Of a stretch of 64,000 bases of DNA, positions 8,022 to 15,792 are shown one piece after another (within the stretch, counting starts at the first letter, position 1; each line of letters opens with the position of its first letter). The notes beneath the pieces are model-generated. The model saw only the letters and a list, made by a program, of their open reading frames with translations. It ran no database searches and was not told the DNA's origin. The position numbers and the translations under genes are program-made. Location of the stretch: NCBI RefSeq assembly GCF_017526105.1, contig NZ_CP071839.1:4766001-4830000 (forward strand), read 5' to 3'. Source of the stretch: Streptomyces cyanogenus (lineage in GTDB: Bacteria > Actinomycetota > Actinomycetes > Streptomycetales > Streptomycetaceae).

Positions 8022-9533
8022 TCACCGCTCCTTGGTCTCCTCCAGCACCGTCCGCCCGAGGAGCGCGTACCGCTCGGGGGAGCGGCGCTTGAGGTACTGG
8101 GCGTAGCCGAGGCCCAGCGCCGCGACCAGGGCCACCAGCCACGGGGTCGCCTTCAGCACCAGTGAGCCGGACTCCGGCCCGGCGGCCACGCCCATGTTGG
8201 ACACCAGCAGCACGACGACGGCGAGCATCGCGACGCCGCCCAGCAGGGGCGCCGTGAAGGTGCGGAACCAGTGCCGGCTCTCGGGGTGGTGGGAGCGGAA
8301 GTACACCAGCACCGCGAAGGAGCACACGGCCTGGACGACGAGGATCGCCATGGTGCCGAGGATGGCGAGCAGGACGTAGGTGCCGGTGTACGGGTCCTTG
8401 CCCGCGGCCCAGAACGCGCCGATCAGCACCGCGCTGACCGCGGTCTGCACCAGCCCGGCGAGGTGCGGGGAGCCGTGCCGGGCGTGGGTCCGGCCGATGG
8501 TGTCGCGCAGCGAGGGCAGCACGCCCTCCCGGCCCAGGGCGTACAGATAGCGGGCGGCGCAGTTGTGGAAGGCCATGCCGCAGGCCAGCGAGCCTGTGAT
8601 CATCAGCCACTGCATGACGTCGACCGCCCAGTGGCCGACGTAGCGCTCGGTGGGGTCGAAGAACATGGCGAGCGGGTTGGCGGAGGAGGCGGCGCGTACG
8701 GCCTCCGCCTCGCCGTTGCCGGTGATGGCCATCCAGGAGACGAGGACGTAGAAGACCCCGACGCCGAGCACGCTGATCATCGTGGCCTTGGGGATGATCT
8801 TCTTGGGGTCGCGGGACTCCTCGCCGTACATCGCCGTGGACTCGAAACCGACCCAGGACCAGAAGGCGAAGAAGAGCCCGAGCCCGGCCGAGGTGCCCTT
8901 GAAGGCGTTGACGGGGTCGACCGGCGCGAAGGTGAACCCGTGCGGCCCGCCGCCGTGGAGGGCGACGGACACCGCCATGGCCGCCAGCACGGTCACCTCG
9001 GTCGCCAGCAGCACCACCAGCAGTTTCTCGGCGACGCTGACCCCGAACCAGGTGCCGGTGGCGTTGACGGCGAGCATCAGCACGGCGAAGGCCCACCACG
9101 GCACGTGCAGCCCGGTCTGGTCCGACAGCGTGGTGGTGGCGAAGGTGGAGAAGATCCCGATCAGCGCGGGTTCGAAGACCATGTAGGCGAAGGTGGCGAG
9201 CAGCCCCGAGGCCAGCCCGACGGTCCGTCCCAGGCCGTAGGAGATGAAGCCGTAGAAGGCGCCGGTCGACGTGATGTGCTTCGCCATCGAGGTGAACCCG
9301 ACGGAAAAGATTGCCAGGACGACCATTGCGACGAGATAACTCGCGGGCGCCCCGACGCCGTTGCCGGACGACACCATGAAGGGCACGTTGCCGGTCATCG
9401 CGGTGATCGGCGCGGCGGTGGCGACGGCCATGAACACCACCCCGAGCAGCCCCACGGCATTGGGTTTCAGCCGGTGAACCGGCCCGCCGTCGCCCGCGCC
9501 CGTCTCCCTCGCAACACCCTCGTCCACAGCCAT
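8022..9533 (-). CDS. APC-superfamily amino acid permease
   Basis: The 503-residue membrane protein has about 12-14 hydrophobic segments. The first helix begins near residue 26 (NAVGLLGVVFMAVATAAPIT), with the small-residue substrate-loop pattern of amino acid-polyamine-organocation transporters. GGAAGGGG 7 nt before the ATG supports the start. It should import an amino acid or related amine by proton symport. The P450 gene converges with it and the next gene on the left is unrelated, so the substrate cannot be narrowed. Confidence 0.9.
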   Translation of the reverse strand: MAVDEGVARETGAGDGGPVHRLKPNAVGLLGVVFMAVATAAPITAMTGNVPFMVSSGNGVGAPASYLVAMVVLAIFSVGFTSMAKHITSTGAFYGFISYGLGRTVGLASGLLATFAYMVFEPALIGIFSTFATTTLSDQTGLHVPWWAFAVLMLAVNATGTWFGVSVAEKLLVVLLATEVTVLAAMAVSVALHGGGPHGFTFAPVDPVNAFKGTSAGLGLFFAFWSWVGFESTAMYGEESRDPKKIIPKATMISVLGVGVFYVLVSWMAITGNGEAEAVRAASSANPLAMFFDPTERYVGHWAVDVMQWLMITGSLACGMAFHNCAARYLYALGREGVLPSLRDTIGRTHARHGSPHLAGLVQTAVSAVLIGAFWAAGKDPYTGTYVLLAILGTMAILVVQAVCSFAVLVYFRSHHPESRHWFRTFTAPLLGGVAMLAVVVLLVSNMGVAAGPESGSLVLKATPWLVALVAALGLGYAQYLKRRSPERYALLGRTVLEETKER

Positions 9534-9651
9534 CGGGTGGCCCCTTCCCTGTTCTGTCCGTGGGTCCTGATGGAGCAGGATGGTGGACGGGACAGGGGCT
9601 CGGGAAGGGGTCGGCGCGGTTAAATATTTGTCACCAGACCTTTAGGGGCCT

Positions 9652-10512
9652 TCAGGGTGCGTCCTCGGGAGTCGGCCGGGTGCCGGGGCCGGCGGGCAGG
9701 GTGAGGCCCCAGGCCCCCTCCATCACCCGCCACGTCCGCCGCCGTACCGGTCCGGAGACCGTCGCGTCGGCCCGGTAGCGGAAGTCGGCGCCCGTGACCG
9801 TCACCGTGCGGCCGGAGGCCAGCAGCGGGGTCGCCTCCGCGCCCACCGACAGGGGGCGTACCTCCACCGAGGCCACTCCGCCCGGGCCCGGGGCCACCGA
9901 CACCGCCTCCACCGGCTGGTCCAGGTCGACCACCGGCTCCCCGTCGACCTCGACCCGCAGCCGGGTCCCGGGGGAGGGGACGGCGGGCAGCCGGGCGGGG
10001 CGGGCGCCCAGACGGACCAGGGAGCGGTACCAGGGCCGGCCCGAGGAGACCGGCACCGGGGCCGCCGGCTCCCTGACCGGCGCCGGCGGAATGCCCAGGG
10101 CACCCAGGACCACCCCGTCGCTGTCGTCGACCAGCAGATCCAGCCGCCGCTCGGCGCCGTCCAGCACCGCCCGCGCCGCCGCCACCGCGCCGCCCGGCAC
10201 CCCGAGCGACTCGGCGAGCGCGGTGTCGCCCACCGGCACCACCGCCAGCGCGCACCCGGCCAGCTCCCGCTGCCGGTGCAGCAGCGTGACGGCCCGCACC
10301 AGCGTCCGGTCGTCGCCGACCAGGACCGGCCGCCTGGACCCCCTTCGGCCCAGTGCCCGGGCGAATTCCTCCGGCCCCTCGGGGAGACACACCTTGGTCG
10401 CCGCACCCGCGCTGAGCACGTCTTTCGCGATGCGTACGGACTCTCCGTCCGTCTGCCGTGCGGCCGGATCGACGATCACCAGCAGCTGATCGGACGTCGC
10501 GAAAGTCGCCAC
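9652..10512 (-). CDS. Diacylglycerol-kinase-catalytic-like protein, probably degenerate
   Basis: From the GTG at 10512 the protein has 286 residues. A longer frame to 10719 would overlap purA and its promoter, and AGGCAGG-type purines precede the GTG, so I chose the shorter start. The N-terminal half resembles the DAGKc lipid/sphingoid kinase fold: a beta-strand LLVIVDPAARQ, then LVGDDRTLVRAV where active enzymes have GGDGT, then PVGDTALAESLGVP where they have PLGTANDLARALGIP. The C-terminal half is beta-rich, as in the family. Because the nucleotide-binding GGDGT motif is altered, it may be inactive or bind lipid only. Confidence 0.7.
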   Translation of the reverse strand: MATFATSDQLLVIVDPAARQTDGESVRIAKDVLSAGAATKVCLPEGPEEFARALGRRGSRRPVLVGDDRTLVRAVTLLHRQRELAGCALAVVPVGDTALAESLGVPGGAVAAARAVLDGAERRLDLLVDDSDGVVLGALGIPPAPVREPAAPVPVSSGRPWYRSLVRLGARPARLPAVPSPGTRLRVEVDGEPVVDLDQPVEAVSVAPGPGGVASVEVRPLSVGAEATPLLASGRTVTVTGADFRYRADATVSGPVRRRTWRVMEGAWGLTLPAGPGTRPTPEDAP

Positions 10513-10554
10513 CTCGGTCCTGCCTGCCTTCCTCGGGTAGCATCTTTGTGCAAG

Positions 10555-10582
10555 AGCCCCTTGCGCTATTGCGCCAGGGGCT
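10555..10582. promoter_or_regulatory. Strong hairpin between the DAGK-like gene and purA
   Basis: AGCCCCTTGCGC, a short loop, then GCGCCAGGGGCT form a 12-bp stem with one mismatch. It sits 128 bp upstream of purA and 43 bp upstream of the divergent gene, so it falls in a leader or promoter rather than at a gene end. No T-run follows on either strand. Confidence 0.5.
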
Positions 10583-10709
10583 TCGTCTATTCCGGGGCAT
10601 CCGGTCCGACGGTTGTGCGACCAACGGCGGTCGCGGTGGTACGCGGCGGTGAACCTTACGCCCACGCCCCCGACCTTGGACATGCCCCGCCCGGAAGGGG
10701 TGTACGCGC

Positions 10710-11993
10710 GTGCCCGCACTTGTGCTGCTCGGTGCTCAGTGGGGTGACGAAGGCAAGGGAAAGGCGACGGACCTGCTCGGTGGTTCCGTCGACTATGTGG
10801 TGCGTTACCAGGGCGGCAACAACGCCGGCCACACGGTGGTCGTCGGCGACCAGAAGTACGCGCTCCACCTGCTCCCTTCCGGAATCCTCTCGCCTTCTTG
10901 TGTCCCGGTCATCGGCAACGGCGTCGTCGTCGACCCGTCGGTCCTGCTCTCCGAGCTGAGCGGTCTGAACGAGCGTGGCGTCGACACGTCCAAGCTCCTG
11001 ATCAGCGGTAACGCGCACATCATCACGCCGTACAACGTGACCGTCGACAAGGTGACGGAACGCTTCCTCGGCAAGCGCAAGATCGGTACGACCGGCCGCG
11101 GCATCGGCCCGACCTACGCGGACAAGATCAACCGCGTGGGCATCCGGGTCCAGGACCTCTACGACGAGTCGATCCTCCAGCAGAAGGTGGAGGCCGCCCT
11201 CGACGTCAAGAACCAGATCCTCACCAAGCTCTACAACCGGCGCGCGATCGCCGCCGAGCAGGTGGTCGAGGAGCTGCTGGGCTACGCCGAGCAGATCAAG
11301 CCGTACGTCGCCGACACGGTGCTGGTCCTGAACCAGGCCCTGGAGGACGACAAGGTCGTGCTCTTCGAGGGCGGCCAGGGCACCCTGCTGGACATCGACC
11401 ACGGCACGTACCCGTTCGTGACGTCCAGCAACCCGACCGCGGGCGGTGCCTGCACCGGCGCCGGCGTGGGCCCCACGAAGATCAGCCGGGTCATCGGCAT
11501 CCTCAAGGCCTACACGACCCGCGTCGGCGCGGGCCCGTTCCCGACCGAGCTGTTCGACGAGGACGGCGAGGCGCTGCGCCGCATCGGCGGCGAGCGGGGG
11601 GTCACCACCGGCCGTGACCGCCGCTGCGGCTGGTTCGACGCGGTCATCGCCCGGTACGCCACCCGCGTCAACGGCCTGACCGACTTCTTCCTCACCAAGC
11701 TGGACGTGCTCACCGGCTGGGAGCAGATCCCGGTCTGCGTCGCCTACGAGATCGACGGCAAGCGGGTCGAGGAGCTGCCCTACTCGCAGACCGACTTCCA
11801 CCACGCCAAGCCGGTCTACGAGACCCTGCCGGGCTGGTCCGAGGACATCACCAAGGCGAAGTCCTTCTCCGACCTGCCGAAGAACGCCCAGAACTACGTC
11901 AAGGCGCTGGAGGAGATGTCCGGCGCACCGATCTCCGCGATCGGCGTGGGCCCGGGCCGCGACGAGACGATCGAGATCAACTCCTTCCTCTGA
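10710..11993 (+). CDS. purA: Adenylosuccinate synthetase
   Basis: The 427-residue enzyme converts IMP, aspartate and GTP to adenylosuccinate, the first committed step to AMP. It shows the family P-loop GAQWGDEGKGKATDLL near the N-terminus, YQGGNNAGHTVV, the GRGIGPTYADK loop and RRCGWFDAV. The GTG start is preceded by GGAAGGGG. The gene is monocistronic: a divergent gene lies upstream with an intervening hairpin, and a strong terminator hairpin lies 30 bp downstream. Confidence 0.98.
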   Translation: MPALVLLGAQWGDEGKGKATDLLGGSVDYVVRYQGGNNAGHTVVVGDQKYALHLLPSGILSPSCVPVIGNGVVVDPSVLLSELSGLNERGVDTSKLLISGNAHIITPYNVTVDKVTERFLGKRKIGTTGRGIGPTYADKINRVGIRVQDLYDESILQQKVEAALDVKNQILTKLYNRRAIAAEQVVEELLGYAEQIKPYVADTVLVLNQALEDDKVVLFEGGQGTLLDIDHGTYPFVTSSNPTAGGACTGAGVGPTKISRVIGILKAYTTRVGAGPFPTELFDEDGEALRRIGGERGVTTGRDRRCGWFDAVIARYATRVNGLTDFFLTKLDVLTGWEQIPVCVAYEIDGKRVEELPYSQTDFHHAKPVYETLPGWSEDITKAKSFSDLPKNAQNYVKALEEMSGAPISAIGVGPGRDETIEINSFL

Positions 11994-12023
11994 TCGCACC
12001 TTCCCGGGGCTCGGGGATCCGAA

Positions 12024-12059
12024 GGGACGGCCGGCGCGGAGAACCCGCCCGGCCGTCCC
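12024..12059 (+). terminator. Terminator hairpin after purA
   Basis: GGGACGGCCGG and CCGGCCGTCCC form perfect 11-bp arms around a 14-nt loop, 30 bp after the purA stop. A T-run is absent, as is common in Streptomyces. Confidence 0.7.
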
Positions 12060-12232
12060 GCCCTCCGCGGTGCCGGCCGGGCAGGGGAGGCGCCCCACGT
12101 ACGGGCGTCCACGGGAGGCCCGTCCCCGCTGCCGGCGGCCGGAGTGCTGTGGCCCCCGGCCGTCCGCCTCATCGGGCGGCCCTCACGGCCCCGTGCCGCT
12201 GCTCGGGGCCGCGGAGTCCGTGCCTCCCCGGC

Positions 12233-12466
12233 TCAGCTCGCGCTCATCCCTCGTTCCGGCCACTGTGCCCGCTCGTCGTACACGGCGTTGATCTTCCGGG
12301 ACGCCTTGAGGAAGGTGTGGTCGAGCTCGCCGTCGTCCGGCTGGGCCGTCCGCGTGTACGTGTTCATGGTCAGGAGCCGCGTCATCGTCGCCGGGTCCTC
12401 CCCGAAGGCGTAGCGGACGACCACCCCGTCCTCGGACTCCTTCTTGAAGCAGACGAGGGACGCCAT
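12233..12466 (-). CDS. Uncharacterised small protein, 77 residues
   Basis: I prefer the ATG at 12466, which gives 77 residues and has GAAGGTGAG about 8 nt upstream; in-frame GTGs at 12469 and 12472 are possible. The protein begins MASLVCFKKESEDGVVVRY, is soluble and charged, and has no signal peptide or recognisable family. Its ATG overlaps the stop of a tiny upstream frame as TGATG, so it is probably translated from the same mRNA as the 216-residue protein encoded at 12601-13251. Function unknown. Confidence 0.65.
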   Translation of the reverse strand: MASLVCFKKESEDGVVVRYAFGEDPATMTRLLTMNTYTRTAQPDDGELDHTFLKASRKINAVYDERAQWPERGMSAS

Positions 12467-12564
12467 CACCACTCACCTTCGAAGTCTTCGCGCTTGTTCA
12501 GCGGCACCTTGCTCTGCCACTTGAACGGGTCGCCGAAGGCGCTGATCGCCTCGCCCTTGTTCAA
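12466..12564 (-). CDS. Possible 32-residue small ORF coupled to the next gene
   Basis: A TTG-initiated frame encodes a short peptide containing GEAISAFGDPFKWQ and ending NKREDFEGEW. Its TGA overlaps the ATG of the next gene (TGATG). It lies in the same reading frame as the 216-residue gene, beginning 36 bp after that gene's stop. It could be a real micro-ORF, or a C-terminal segment cut off by a stop. No good ribosome-binding site precedes the TTG. Confidence 0.3.
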   Translation of the reverse strand: MNKGEAISAFGDPFKWQSKVPLNKREDFEGEW

Positions 12565-12600
12565 GAGTGAGTGATGCTCTGGCCAAGGAACGCGCCGTCG

Positions 12601-13251
12601 TCAGCTGAACACGATCATCGAGCCCTGTGCCAGGGAGCGGGTCGCCGCCGCGTGCAGGCCCAGCCAGACGTGGCGTTCGCGGGCGAAGGGGCTGGGGTCG
12701 TACGGCGCCGGGACGGCCGGTTCCTCCAGGTCGGTCGGGGCGGTCGGCGGGGCGGGCGCCGCCGGGGGGTTGGCCGGGTCGATGCCGATGGACGGGGCGA
12801 CGTACTGGAGTTCGCGCAGCAGCGTCTGGCTGGAGCCCAAGGGGCCGCCGCCCGCGAGGAGTTCCTCGTTGGACAGCGGGTGCGGGAAGTCCACGGGGAC
12901 GTACGCGCCCGCGTGGTCGTAGTGCCAGACCAGATGGGACTGCTGGGCCGTCGACTCGAACATCTCCAGCAACTGCTCGTAGTCGCCGCCCAGTTCGTCC
13001 ACCGGCGTCACCGGCAGCCCGCAGACCTGGAGCAGGTACACCCGGCGCAGGAAGTGCAGGGCGTCGTAGTCGAAACCGGCGACCGGGGCGACGTCGCCGG
13101 ACAGCCCCGGCATGTACTGGTACACCGGCACCGGCGGCAGACCGGCCTCGGCCAGCGCCTTGTTGTACTGCGCGAGTTCCTCGGCGAAGGGGTTGTCCGG
13201 GGTGTGGCACAACACGTCCACGAGCGGTACCAGCCACAGGTCACAGGCCAA
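12601..13251 (-). CDS. Uncharacterised 216-residue protein
   Basis: The TTG start is supported by AGGAG 6 nt upstream. The protein begins MACDLWLVPLVDVLCHTPDN. It has a folded, aromatic-rich first two-thirds, a Pro/Ala linker (about 158-180), and a short C-terminal segment FARERHVWLGLHAAATRSLA. No signal peptide, membrane segment or family was recognised. It heads a probable operon with the two small frames to its left; its own promoter would lie in the ~120 bp after the GntR gene. Confidence 0.65.
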   Translation of the reverse strand: MACDLWLVPLVDVLCHTPDNPFAEELAQYNKALAEAGLPPVPVYQYMPGLSGDVAPVAGFDYDALHFLRRVYLLQVCGLPVTPVDELGGDYEQLLEMFESTAQQSHLVWHYDHAGAYVPVDFPHPLSNEELLAGGGPLGSSQTLLRELQYVAPSIGIDPANPPAAPAPPTAPTDLEEPAVPAPYDPSPFARERHVWLGLHAAATRSLAQGSMIVFS

Positions 13252-13320
13252 AGAGGGCTCCTCGCATCGGCAGGCGCGTGATCACGCACGGCAGCAGGTG
13301 GTCAGGGAAGGGTAGTCGGT

Positions 13321-13363
13321 ACGGTCCCCGGGCGGCTCCCCTCGGACGGCTCGGGGGGACCGT
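13321..13363 (-). terminator. Hairpin after the GntR gene
   Basis: ACGGTCCCC and GGGGACCGT form perfect 9-bp arms just beyond the GntR stop, with extra pairing between GGCTC and GAGCC inside. It is likely a factor-independent terminator for leftward transcription. Confidence 0.55.
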
Positions 13364-13372
13364 ATCGGTCAC

Positions 13373-14065
13373 CTACCCGTTGCTCAGCTGTTCCAGCAGC
13401 GCCAGGGAATGGGCGTTGGCGGCGGCGACGATCGCGCGGGCGGTCTCGGCCTCGCGCCGGGCCAGCGCGTCGACCAGTCCGGTGTGCCCGGCCCAGAGCC
13501 GGCCGCGCAGGTCGGGCAGCCGGAGCAGGTGCTGCACCGCGCACACCCACGACTGCACGCGCAGGCGGTGCAGGAAGTCACCGAGGTAGGGGTTGCCGAA
13601 CAGGGCGCTCAGCTCGCGCCAGAACCGCAGGTCGTAGCCGACGAGGACGGTGACGTCGCCGGCGGTCGCGGCGCGCCGGGCCTCCTCGCCGCGGCGGCGC
13701 ACGGTGGCCAGGGCCGCGGCCGTGCACGGGTCCTCGGGCGGGGTGCGGAAGGCGGGGTGGCCGGCGGCGAGGGCCTGGAACATGCCGTCGGTGACCAGGC
13801 TGCGCGCCTCGATCATGTTCCGGTAGTCGGTGAGCGAGTACTCCGGCACCCGGAACCCGCGGTGCTGGTCGGCCTCCAGGATGCCCTGCGCGGACAGGTC
13901 GACCAGCGCCTCGCGGACGGGTGTGGCGGAGACGCCGTACTGGTCGGCTATCTCCTTGACAGTGAACGCCCGGCCCGGGCGCAGCCGCCCCGCCAGCACC
14001 TCGTCACGGAGCGCGTCCGCGATCTGCTGGCGCAGGGTACTGCGCGTCACGGCGTTGCCGGGCAT
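13373..14065 (-). CDS. GntR/FadR-family transcriptional regulator with FCD domain
   Basis: The 230-residue protein has an N-terminal winged helix (about residues 8-72), containing VKEIADQYGVSATPVREALVDL and the wing GILEADQHRGFRV. A C-terminal all-helical FCD ligand-binding domain (about 80-220) has His residues in HRLRVQS and WAGHTGLVDAL that could bind a metal and a carboxylate effector. The aminotransferase gene lies upstream in the same direction, 128 bp away, and large inverted repeats fill that gap. The regulator probably controls itself and may control the aminotransferase. Confidence 0.92.
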   Translation of the reverse strand: MPGNAVTRSTLRQQIADALRDEVLAGRLRPGRAFTVKEIADQYGVSATPVREALVDLSAQGILEADQHRGFRVPEYSLTDYRNMIEARSLVTDGMFQALAAGHPAFRTPPEDPCTAAALATVRRRGEEARRAATAGDVTVLVGYDLRFWRELSALFGNPYLGDFLHRLRVQSWVCAVQHLLRLPDLRGRLWAGHTGLVDALARREAETARAIVAAANAHSLALLEQLSNG

Positions 14066-14092
14066 GATCCGGGCCTCTCCTCACACGTCCGG

Positions 14093-14152
14093 GTGACGTA
14101 CTCGTGGAAACGCGCGATTTACGCGTGTCCTATTTGCTTACGAGCACGTCAC
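14093..14152. promoter_or_regulatory. Nested inverted repeats, candidate GntR operator
   Basis: Outer arms GTGACGTACTCGT (14093-14105) and ACGAGCACGTCAC (14140-14152) match at 12 of 13 positions. Inner arms GGAAACGCG (14106-14114) and CGCGTGTCC (14122-14130) match at 8 of 9. The region lies 28-87 bp upstream of the GntR start. Confidence 0.6.
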
Positions 14153-14192
14153 CTTACGCGTTCGGACCGGCCCGGCGGCAGCCTCGGTCCGG

Positions 14193-15548
14193 TCACACGG
14201 TGTGTTCGTCGGCGACGCTCAGCGCGGCGTCCAGCGCGGCCAGGCCCGCCTTCAGCTCGGCCTCGGTGGCGTTGCACGGCGGGACCACGTGGGTGCGGTT
14301 CATGTTCACGAAGGGCCACAGGCCGTTCCGCTTGGCGGCGGCGGTGAACGCGGCCATGGGGGCGGCCGCCTCGCCGGCCGCGTTGTACGGCACCAGCGGC
14401 TCGCGGGTCTCCCGGTTCCGCACCAGTTCCAGCGCCCAGAACATGCCGACGCCGCGCACCTCGCCGACGCTCGGGTGGCGTTCGGCCAGTGCGGCGAGGC
14501 CGGGGCCGACGACGGTCTCGCCGAGCAGCCTGGCGTTCTCGACCACGCCCTCCTCCGCCATCACGTTGATCGTGGCGACGGCGGCCGCGCAGGCCAGCGG
14601 GTGCCCGGAGTAGGTGAGCCCGCCCGGGTAGGGCCGCTTGCCGAAGGTCTCGGCGATCTTCTGGGAGATGGCCACGCCACCGAGGGGCACGTAACCCGAG
14701 TTCACGCCCTTGGCGAAGGTCATCAGGTCGGGGGTGACACCGAACAGGCCGGCCGCGAACCACTCGCCGGTGCGGCCGAACCCGGCCATGACCTCGTCCA
14801 GGATGAAGACGATGCCGTACTTGTCGCACAGTTCGCGCACGCCGGCCAGGTAGCCGGGCGGCGGGACCATGATCCCGGCGGTGCCCGGGATGGTCTCCAG
14901 GATGATCGCGGCGATCGTCCCGGGGCCCTCGAAGGCGATCGTCGTCTCCAGGTGCTCCAGCGCCCGGGCGCACTCCTGCTCCTCGGTCTCGGCGTAGAAG
15001 CGGGAGCGGTAGAGGAACGGCGCCCAGAAGTGGACGACGCCGGCGGCGGCGCCGTCGGAGGCCCAGCGGCGCGGGTCGCCGGTGATGTTGACGGCCTGCT
15101 GGGTGCCGCCGTGGTACGAGCGGTACGCCGAGAGCACCTTCGGGCGGCCCGTGTGCAGCCGGGCCATGCGCACCGCGTGCTCGACGGCGTCCGCCCCGCC
15201 GTTGGTGAAGAAGATCTTGTCCAGGTCGCCGGGGGTCCGCTCGGCGATCAGCCGGGCCGCCTCCGAGCGGGCCTCGACGGCGAACGCGGGCGCGAAGGTG
15301 GTCAGCTTCGCGGCCTGCTCCTGGATCGCCGCGACCACCCTGGGGTGCTGGTAGCCGATGTTGGTGAAGACGAGTCCGCTGGTGAAGTCGAGGTACCGCG
15401 TGCCGTCGTAGTCCCAGAAGTACGACCCCTCGGCGCCGGCGACGGCGAGGGGGTCGATGAGGTCCTGGGCGGACCAGGAGTGGAAGACGTGCGCACGGTC
15501 CGCGGCCTTCACCGCGGCGCCGGCTTCGGGGCTGGGCTGAGGGGTCAT
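14193..15548 (-). CDS. Class III pyridoxal-phosphate aminotransferase
   Basis: The 451-residue fold-type I enzyme has TNGGADAVEHAVRMAR (phosphate-binding region), SYHGGT, FILDEVMAGFGRTGEWFA with Asp251 to pair with the pyridine nitrogen, and FAKGVNSGYVPLGG with Lys280 as the probable Schiff-base residue. Members of this group transfer amino groups from omega-amino acids such as beta-alanine, GABA, taurine or putrescine. The neighbouring FCD-type regulator suggests catabolic control by a small acid. The substrate cannot be set from sequence. The gene is divergent from the Ser/Thr kinase. Confidence 0.92.
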   Translation of the reverse strand: MTPQPSPEAGAAVKAADRAHVFHSWSAQDLIDPLAVAGAEGSYFWDYDGTRYLDFTSGLVFTNIGYQHPRVVAAIQEQAAKLTTFAPAFAVEARSEAARLIAERTPGDLDKIFFTNGGADAVEHAVRMARLHTGRPKVLSAYRSYHGGTQQAVNITGDPRRWASDGAAAGVVHFWAPFLYRSRFYAETEEQECARALEHLETTIAFEGPGTIAAIILETIPGTAGIMVPPPGYLAGVRELCDKYGIVFILDEVMAGFGRTGEWFAAGLFGVTPDLMTFAKGVNSGYVPLGGVAISQKIAETFGKRPYPGGLTYSGHPLACAAAVATINVMAEEGVVENARLLGETVVGPGLAALAERHPSVGEVRGVGMFWALELVRNRETREPLVPYNAAGEAAAPMAAFTAAAKRNGLWPFVNMNRTHVVPPCNATEAELKAGLAALDAALSVADEHTV

Positions 15549-15792
15549 GGCGGTGAGGGTAGATGTCCGCGATGCGGAAGGGATATCGGCGTCCTGTTCC
15601 GTGCACGGCGGGAATCCGCGACAGATTGTCGAAGGGCGGTCGCGGACGGACCGGGCAGGGCGCCGCCCGTCGTGCGCCGGCCGGACCCGGCTCGGCCTGT
15701 TACGGAACCGTAGACACAGGTCACGGTCCGCTGCCGTACCGCCGCACTATTCTCGGTCGTTGCAGACCTATGGGGGGGAAGGCGGCGCGGGG

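Noticed and set aside
5596..9099. 1167-codon minus-strand open frame spanning the immunity genes, P450 and permease
   Set aside because: It crosses several well-supported genes on both strands, including out-of-frame overlap with the real permease.
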